From the NCBI RefSeq assembly GCF_000002425.4, contig NC_037253.1, positions 3,378,576 to 3,442,575 on the forward strand: a stretch of 64,000 bases of DNA, given 5' to 3'. Positions 57,690 through 64,000 of the stretch are shown here, in pieces. The notes under the pieces are model-generated. The model was not told the DNA's origin. It was given only the letters and a program-made list of their open reading frames with translations, and did not search any database. The translations under genes were made by a program, and so were the position numbers. Source of the DNA: Physcomitrium patens. Its lineage: Eukaryota; Streptophyta; Bryopsida; Funariales; Funariaceae. How positions within the stretch are numbered: the first letter of the stretch is position 1; the number at the start of each line of letters is the position of its first letter.

Positions 57690-58219
57690 TGTCAAGGACA
57701 AGAACTCGATGAAAGCTAAAGAGTAAGTGAGACTTTTCTCAAAAAGAAATAGGACAAAATAGAAATATGTATATTAAGAAAGAAACTGGAATGGCTATTG
57801 CCAAAATACAAGAAAACTAGAGACCCTTGAAACTAGACTAGAAGCAAGAAAGGAGTTGACAAGAGTGAAGAGGGCTTCACTCTTGCCTCTATATATACTA
57901 TCTAACTAGAAGCCACGTGGCGATGTTCTATAAGACCTCCAATATATGTTGACTTTCTAGGCCACATGCCTTTGCTTGCAAGGCAAGTTTTCTATGGATG
58001 GACCACGTAGTTAGCTTGTTCTTTAAGCTTCCAACATGCGTGGCACATGGCTAACTTGTTGACCAAGTTTCTAACCTAAAAGTCAACTATAGACTCCTAT
58101 AAAGTCAAAGCAGCGTCTATGAAGCTTCTAAGAAGCTTCTCTAGAAGATATTACACAATTAACCTACTTTTACATACTTTTATCTATTCATATAGGTAAT
58201 TATATGTATGTCCGTGACA
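57690..58219 (-). repeat. 5' LTR and promoter of C4
   Basis: 530 bp. TATA box near 57889-57899, inverted repeat at 57860-57885, predicted RNA start near 57866. Confidence 0.94.
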
Positions 58220-58458
58220 ATAAGTTTCTTACATGTGTACCACATGGTTATCTTGTATCACAAGCTACCAACATATGCATCATGGGACTAACATATTGGC
58301 CAAGTTTCTAACCTACCAATCAATTACAAGCACCTCTAAAATCAAATCCAAGTCTATGAAGCTTCTAAGAAGCTTTACCATAAAATATTATCAAATCTAA
58401 TTGTATTTATATTTTACCTAACACTTCACATCTAGATAATTCATGTATATCCATAACA
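58220..58458 (-). repeat. Older chromovirus LTR, right part
   Basis: It continues the LTR similarity from 52206: ACATGTGTACCACATGGTTA, then TCTATGAAGCTTCTAAGAAG and ending CCATAACA, corresponding to CCGTGACA. No matching target duplication was found around the joined old LTR, so it may be one end of an older element. Confidence 0.7.
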
Positions 58459-59559
58459 CTGCCTTATATATTTAATATAACTACAATAATCAAGCTATAT
58501 GTATTTTTTTCTTATTACATGTAATGATAAATTAAATTGATATAAATAAAATAAAAATAAAAATAAACGTTTTAAAAGTTCATTGGAATATAAGAGATGT
58601 GTATTTTAAAAAAAAAATAGTCTTATAAATATAAAAAATTTCCAATAAATTTGTTAATTTATTGATTATTATGTATTGTAGTATATCAATGTGATACAAC
58701 ATATTAATATTTCTTTGAGTTATCAAAGTAAATACTTAAAGTCACAAGACAAACTACTCAATTATATGATTTAAGTATGGTATTTATTACTACTAGAATA
58801 ATTTTATATTGATTTAAAAATAATATGAATCAAAGATATAAAATTAAGAATAATAAAAAATATAATTTACATTATTTATAATATTGATATAGAAACATAT
58901 ATATATAAGCACACATGCATACATATATAAATACACATATTTTTAAAATTAATATTTTAATAAAATATAATTATAAACCTATTTGCATTTTTAAGTTAGA
59001 TATAATACAATTGAGTTATACACAATGCTTAAAAACTATTCTACCATACAAGAAGAAGTTGCAAGTGGTATAAATTAAGCTTTGAATGCATTAAACAATT
59101 CAAAATTTAAACAAAAATTCAAAATATTCAATCTATAGGATTAATCTCATGCAACTTCTACTCTCATATATATATATATATATATATTTTCCACATTAAA
59201 ACAGAAATATTAAATCTCCTTGTAATATTAGTAATTATTAAAAAACCAATGAAAGCTTAAAATTAAATAAAAATTTACATAGTTAGAAGAAATATATCTT
59301 TATGTTTATTTAATTAAATTATTGATGAATTTTTTAATATTTTAAAGTAGAATATTATTTTTAAATGTAATTAAAATTTATATGAAATAAATCTATAAAT
59401 TTAAAATATAAACTTGTGAATAATTTTTCTAAAATAAAATATATATAGTCAAGAGAAAATGTAGTTCAAAACTTAGGGGGCAAAGATTATTTAGGTGCCA
59501 CTTGAATTTAATTATTTTCTACTAAAATTTTATAAGATATTGATGTCGCTTTTTAGTGT
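58459..59559. other. AT-rich spacer, no gene seen
   Basis: AT-rich DNA with a TA repeat at about 59165-59188. Nothing else is supported. Confidence 0.5.
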
Positions 59560-60050
59560 ACCCCTCAAGCTTCCACGTGGACATTGTAATCTCAACCCGA
59601 AGATTAAGAATCAGCTTGAAAATCCATGCCCACAATCGCAATTCAATCAACGGATGATAAAACTACGATGGATCTACTTACAAGGCGGAACCATCCAGAC
59701 ATGTTCGGTGCCCGCTCAGCCGCCGACTCCACTTCGCATGAGCTCTCTCGGTTTCTCGCACTCTCGGTCTGTATCTTCTGATCGAACTGCGATCCAGCCC
59801 ATCGCATGAAAGCGATCGACATTTGCCGGAACAAGTTCTAGTGCATCTCTGGAATTATCGGCGTGCTTCACGCTGTGCTTTCTGTCGGAGACCAATTGAA
59901 GCGCTAGATGGTGGTGGGAAACGTGGGAGCATCGTCTTGTTTTTCAGGGTTTGTCTGCGAATCCTGACCCACGAAGTTGGTTTTTTGTGTTTTCCACTTG
60001 CAATTGTCTTTGCCCTGTGTCTGAATTGTCTGTTGTATTGGTGATGGGGT
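59560..60050 (+). other. GC-richer unique DNA with a Cys-rich frame fragment
   Basis: A short island of higher GC. The frame 59823-60044 (+) includes SRCAFCRRPIEAL, which resembles the C-x2-C-R-R-P-I end of some RING fingers, but the other metal ligands are not seen upstream. The frame at 59659 (MDLLTRRNHPDMFG) is short. It could be a decayed gene end, or the first exon of a gene ruined by insertions. Not called as a gene. Confidence 0.3.
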
Positions 60051-60429
60051 GAAATTTAAAGAAGTGGCTCTTCATAGCATACTTTTTCATAGAAGATCCA
60101 AATGTTTGTTTCAAGTTTTTGAAAGTAAAGATTTCTAGTCAACATGGATATTCTAGTCAAAATTAAATGCAAGATATTGGAACAATATTAAACATTCAAG
60201 GTATTGGAAGAGATTTATGGAAAAAATGTTAAATACATAGAGCATTGGAGGTTTTATTGAAGAGAAAAGACATATTGAATAGAAATCAATGTGCAAATCA
60301 ATATAAATAAATTAAAAATATCATGAAGTTATTTTGATTGCCTATGAATATGCAACAACAATATAATAGTATATAGGATTTTATTAAGCAAGTTATGTTT
60401 TGTGTTGAAAAAAGCTTATTTATTAGTAA
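60051..60429. other. AT-rich spacer before the kinase remnant
   Basis: No feature is supported. It may contain further decayed N-terminal sequence of the kinase pseudogene. Confidence 0.4.
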
Positions 60430-61600
60430 AGAATTGTGGAGAAAAAAATTGGTATGAAGCAACTATATTTTGAATGAAGAACAACAAAATATATAGAGAA
60501 TTATTTTGATATTTGAAGCATTGAATTGATATAGCAAGTGATATGCTTGTAAAGCACAATTCTTACAAATTGAAAGACAATATATATGGTACTTTTGACA
60601 TTGCATTCTATGATAAAGTGGAAGGTGATGAAAAATATTTATATGAGAGATTGATTTTTGTATATAAAGAATATTTTTAAGAATATAGATTAGCAAAATA
60701 TCTATTGCAAAGGTTGAAAGAATTGTGTTCCAAGAGAGTTTTTTGCTTAAAGACCACCATCAAATATAAAAATTCTTGAAATTATGGATTATATAAATGA
60801 AGGATCTTTTGAAGAAGTTTACAAGTCAAAATGGTTGGAACTTGTTTGTATAGTTAAAAAGATGGATGTTGGGCATTTATTTATCAAAGAGGTGGACATT
60901 CTAGTAAGTTTAAGCTATGCCAACTTGATTAAGTATTTTTTTGAAATAAAAGGAATACTAATGAAAGTCAAGAATGTTAGCAACTAAAAAGAAAAAGAAA
61001 AAAGAAGAAGTTGTATTTGGAAATAGAATTATTGCAAATGAATTTAAGCAAGATGGTTGAAAAAAAATGAAAAGTATCTTATATTTTTCTTATTGATATC
61101 ATGTATCAAATTGCAAGATGGATGTGTTACTTGTATGACATATACATTATATTTTATGAGTTAAAGCCTCACAATATTTTACTTAATATAGAAGAAAAGA
61201 AAATTTCAAATAAAATTGTTTAATATACTACTATAAAAGAAATGGATTTTGGAATGTCTAAAATTGAAGTTAAAAGAAATCCTAAAGCTATAAAGAATAT
61301 GTATAGGTATGGTAGTAAAAAATACTTGATTCTCAAGGTATTAAAGAAAAGATTTCAAACAATAATAATGTATCCTTTTCAAGTATATATTTATTTATTT
61401 GCAATGATATGTTATAAGATGCTTTCTAAGAAAGATCCATTTTGTGATGTCTAGAAGATAAAAGAGATATTGAAAAGAATAGGAAATAATGAAAGATCAA
61501 ATTTACCTTCAAATTGTGATAAATTGACTAAGCTCCTTAAAGAGTGTTGGAGCTTGAGTCCTTTACAACAACTAAAGTTTGTAAATATTTGAAAGAAGTG
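60430..61600 (+). pseudogene. Protein kinase pseudogene (TKL-like)
   Basis: Kinase subdomains appear in order across broken frames. Glycine loop NEGSFEEVYKSKW (60784-60830; first Gly lost). Lys region VKKMDVGHLFIKEVDILVSL. A subdomain VI block near 61090-61180 reading IDIMYQIARWMCYLYDIYII then ELKPHNILL, where HRD is lost. MDFGMSKIEVK (61242) holds DFG. YPFQVYIYLFAMICYKMLSK then KDPFCDV (61370-61454), then after a stop the C-lobe end LTKLLKECWSLSPLQQ (about 61524-61571). Upstream 60430-60680 has an open-looking helical segment that may be its N-terminal domain. No introns are visible, so a retrocopy is possible, but no poly-A tail or duplication was found. Confidence 0.7.
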
Positions 61601-61854
61601 ATTATATTAAAGAAAAAAATTTATGGTTGAAATAATTTAAATAAAGGCATCATATTTTAATACATCAAAAGACAAAAGTCATCAAAATATAGAATTGTAG
61701 CAAGAATATGATAGATTACTATTAATAAGCCTTATATCAAAATTTATGGTATACACATATTAAATTAAGTGGATTGATTGGTTGTTTTTCTTATATATAT
61801 ACTTTTATACTATGGTGATGGTTAGATGCTTATTTGTAAGCATAAGTTTATAAC
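61601..61854. other. AT-rich spacer, nothing recognised
   Basis: Short AT-rich gap between the kinase remnant and C5. Confidence 0.5.
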
Positions 61855-62396
61855 TGTCAAGGACAAGAACTCGATGAAAAAATAATTCAGACAAGTGAGC
61901 CTTCACTTAAAGAAAGGTAAAAAAATATAAATAAATAAGTATGTATATTGAAAAGAGAAACTAGAATGGCTATTGCCATAAGACAAGAAAACTAAAAACC
62001 CTTGAAACTAGACTGGAAAGAAGAAAGGAGTTGACAAGAGAGAAGAAGGCTTCACTCTTGTCTCTATATATATTATCTAACTAGGGGCTATGTGGCGATG
62101 TTCTATAGGACCTCCAATATGTGTTGACTTTGTAGGATACATGCCTTGACTTACAAGGCAAGTTTTTCTACATGTGGGCCACATAATTAGCTTGATCTTC
62201 AAGCTAACAACATGTGTGGCACATGGCCAACTTGTTGACCATGTTTCTAATCCAAAAAGTCAATTAAAGACACCTATGAAGTCAAAGCAACGTCTATAAA
62301 GCTTCTAAGAAGCTGCCATATTAAATACTATAGAATTAATTTACTTTTACTTACTTATATATGTAATTATTAGCTTATATGAGTATGTCTATAACA
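61855..62396 (-). repeat. 3' LTR of C5
   Basis: 542 bp, TGTCA...TAACA (last motif changed from TGACA). Polypurine tract AGAAGGAGGGATAA on the - strand. The inverted repeat next to the TATA box has one mismatch. Confidence 0.88.
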
Positions 62397-62437
62397 TTAT
62401 CCCTCCTTCTAGGGACGGGTTCCACGAGGAGCGGTCA

Positions 62438-64000
62438 TCATATGATGACGAAATCTATCATGCAACGATAGTCCAACTTGTCACAAGAACGAGTGGTCTT
62501 GATATTGCGACAAAGTAGCCATACCTTATCACCCAAGACAAATGACGGTTGTTTCTTTCGATAGACATCCACATTGACCTTTTGTTGTTCTTGAGCCTCT
62601 TTTAACTGCGCCTTCATCGTTGCATGTAGCCTTGATAAATGAATTGCCAAATCCTTTGTAGCAGGATTATCAACTTTTGAAAAGTCAAAAGTATCAAGTC
62701 GTGGATGATAATCATAATTAGCAAAGAAAGGTGTTTGTTTTGTAGAAGAATGTACCGTATTATTATAAGCAAACTTTGTCAATGGCAAAAGAGTTGTCCA
62801 ATCATCTTGTGAGTAGTTAATAATACATCTTAAATATTGCTCCAAAACTTGATTAACATGCTCCGTTTGTCCATCAGTTTGACGATGGAATGTCGAAGAT
62901 AGTTTTATATCCACTTTTAGAATCTTAAAAAGAGTCTGCCAAAATCTTGATACAAATTGAGTTCTCCTATCTAATATAATATCCTTGGATAATCCATGAT
63001 AGCGATAGATATTATCAAGAAAGAGCTTAGTTGTTTCTTCACATGTGATAGATTTTGTACATAGTACAAAATGTGCCATCTTGGTAAAACGATCTACTAT
63101 CATGAATATAAAATCATAAGAACCTGAAATTGGAAGATCCGTGATGAAGTCCATAGAAATAGAAGTCCATGGTTGTTCTAGAATGGGTAATGGCTGAAGA
63201 AGTCCAAAAGGTCAATGACGAGGAGTTTTTGATCTTGAGCAAATATCACATGATTGTACAAAATCTTTGACTGCCTTCTACATTTGAGGCCACCAAAAAT
63301 CCCTAGACATCAATTCCAAAGTCTTATTATATCCAAAATGTAATGCTGTTGGGAAGTCGTGACGAGCTTGAAGAATACGTAAACATGCTTCTCCTTTTGG
63401 AACATATAGGCGTCCTTCGAAATAGAGTAGGTTGTTCTTGAATTCAAATTTAGAGGGATCATGAGATTTAGAAGAATTATTCTTGATATCATGAACAAGA
63501 GGGTCTGAAGACATACTTAACTGGACTTGCTTAAGAAAAGTTAAATCAACAGTCAATGTTGATTTTATTGCTCGAAGATGAAATTGCTCCGGCTTCAAGA
63601 AAACCATTTTTTGCTGCTCAAAAGCTGCATCTCTTTCTTTTGGTGCAAGATAAGAACGTTTAGATAATGCATCGGACAAACCTTTTTGTTGTCTTGGCCA
63701 ATAAGTGATGATGAACTCGAATCTTGATAAAGACATGCTCCAACAAGCTTAACAACGATTTAATATGCGTGCTGACATAAAATATTTGAGGTTCTTGTGA
63801 TCCGTATACATGTTGACTGGAATAGAAGCGCCTTCTAGATAATGACGCCATTCTTGAAAAGAATCCACAATTACAAGAAGTTCTTTGTCATGGATCTCAT
63901 AATTAATTTTTGCTGCTGAGAATATTTTTGAATGAAAGGCTACTGGATGAAGTTTGTCATTTGTTCTCATTTGTCATAAAACCATACCTAGAGCAAAGTT
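62438..64000 (-). pseudogene. C5 integrase and RNase H, partial
   Basis: Integrase core at 63154-62438 (MDFITDLPISGSYDF, ILDRRTQFVSRFW with Gly to Arg after the second Asp, GQTEHVN with the catalytic Glu GAG at 62861-62863). Before it, 63736-63278 holds the RNase H end and zinc domain (LHFGYNKTLELMSRDFWWPQ, His lost), and 63970-63749 the RNase H (YTDHKNLKYF). Stops separate the pieces and the window ends inside the gene. The C-terminal part is deleted. Confidence 0.85.

Larger units (their letters stand above)
52207..58219 (-). mobile_element. Chromovirus C4, youngest insertion
   Basis: 6013 bp with 530-bp LTRs that I read as identical at every position, and target duplication ATAAG (52202-52206, 58220-58224). 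Gag is intact (57477-56470). Pro-pol is in the -1 frame with three nonsense codons (56282-56284, 55529-55531, 54983-54985). Integrase has Lys for the catalytic Glu; the chromodomain is intact. The accessory ORF has lost its first two thirds. It is inserted in an older LTR of its own family. The contrast between identical LTRs and dead coding sequence is discussed in the findings. Confidence 0.93.
61855..64000 (-). mobile_element. Chromovirus C5, runs off the window
   Basis: 3' LTR (61855-62396) followed by integrase and RNase H. The 5' part lies beyond 64000. About 850 bp, comprising the accessory ORF, chromodomain and integrase C-terminal domain, are deleted near 62460, with ACGA shared by both sides of the junction in C3. 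It is more diverged than C1/C3/C4 and keeps Glu at the integrase catalytic position. Confidence 0.88.

Overview
This is nuclear DNA of a land plant: AT-rich, intron-containing and dominated by Ty3/gypsy LTR retrotransposons. The chromodomain elements resemble the Tcn1-type (fungal-like) chromoviruses known from mosses and lycophytes, so a bryophyte or lycophyte is the best guess. That is inference from family resemblance; no species is claimed. I see no bacterial operons, tRNA or rRNA genes, or CRISPR arrays.

Layout. 1-1679: decayed gag on the + strand. 1680-4079: truncated chromovirus C1. 4251-12050: heavily decayed non-chromovirus element N1. 12060-13100: decayed gag. 13101-17937: AT-rich spacer. 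17938-28229: chromovirus C2 (target duplication CCAAG), split by N2, a gag-only deletion derivative of a non-chromovirus element (19275-23568, duplication AGCAA). 28230-29158: spacer ending in a microsatellite. 29159-45436: non-chromovirus element N3 (duplication ATGTG), split by chromovirus C3 (34683-41073, duplication GGAAA). 45437-45736: the rest of the microsatellite. 47465-49475: the only intact host gene I can support, a five-exon plastid-type GNAT acetyltransferase on the - strand. 49476-51196: GC-richer unique DNA. 52207-58219: chromovirus C4 with two LTRs I read as identical (530 bp, duplication ATAAG), inserted in an older LTR of its own family (51941-52206 plus 58220-58458). 59560-60050: GC-richer unique DNA. 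About 60430-61600: protein kinase pseudogene. 61855-64000: chromovirus C5, running off the window. All LTR elements lie on the - strand, so gag is at the high-coordinate end of each.

How the parts work together. C1, C3, C4 and C5 are one chromovirus family and C2 is a diverged relative. They show features not usual for plant Ty3/gypsy elements. (1) An 11-nt sequence 2 nt inside the 5' LTR is complementary to an 11-nt sequence about 32 nt below the LTR TATA box, the geometry of Tf1/sushi self-priming; it covaries between the two families. (2) Gag and pro-pol lie in different frames joined by a -1 frameshift-like signal. (3) A conserved ORF of about 140 codons follows the chromodomain. (4) The catalytic Glu of the integrase DDE triad is Lys in C1, C3 and C4. 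C4 combines identical LTRs, nonsense codons and this Lys, which suggests it moved in trans. The N elements instead have a tRNA-Asp-like primer site, a gag with several zinc knuckles and a coiled-coil third ORF of 493 codons.

All calls come from reading sequence by eye; no alignment, structure or database search was run.
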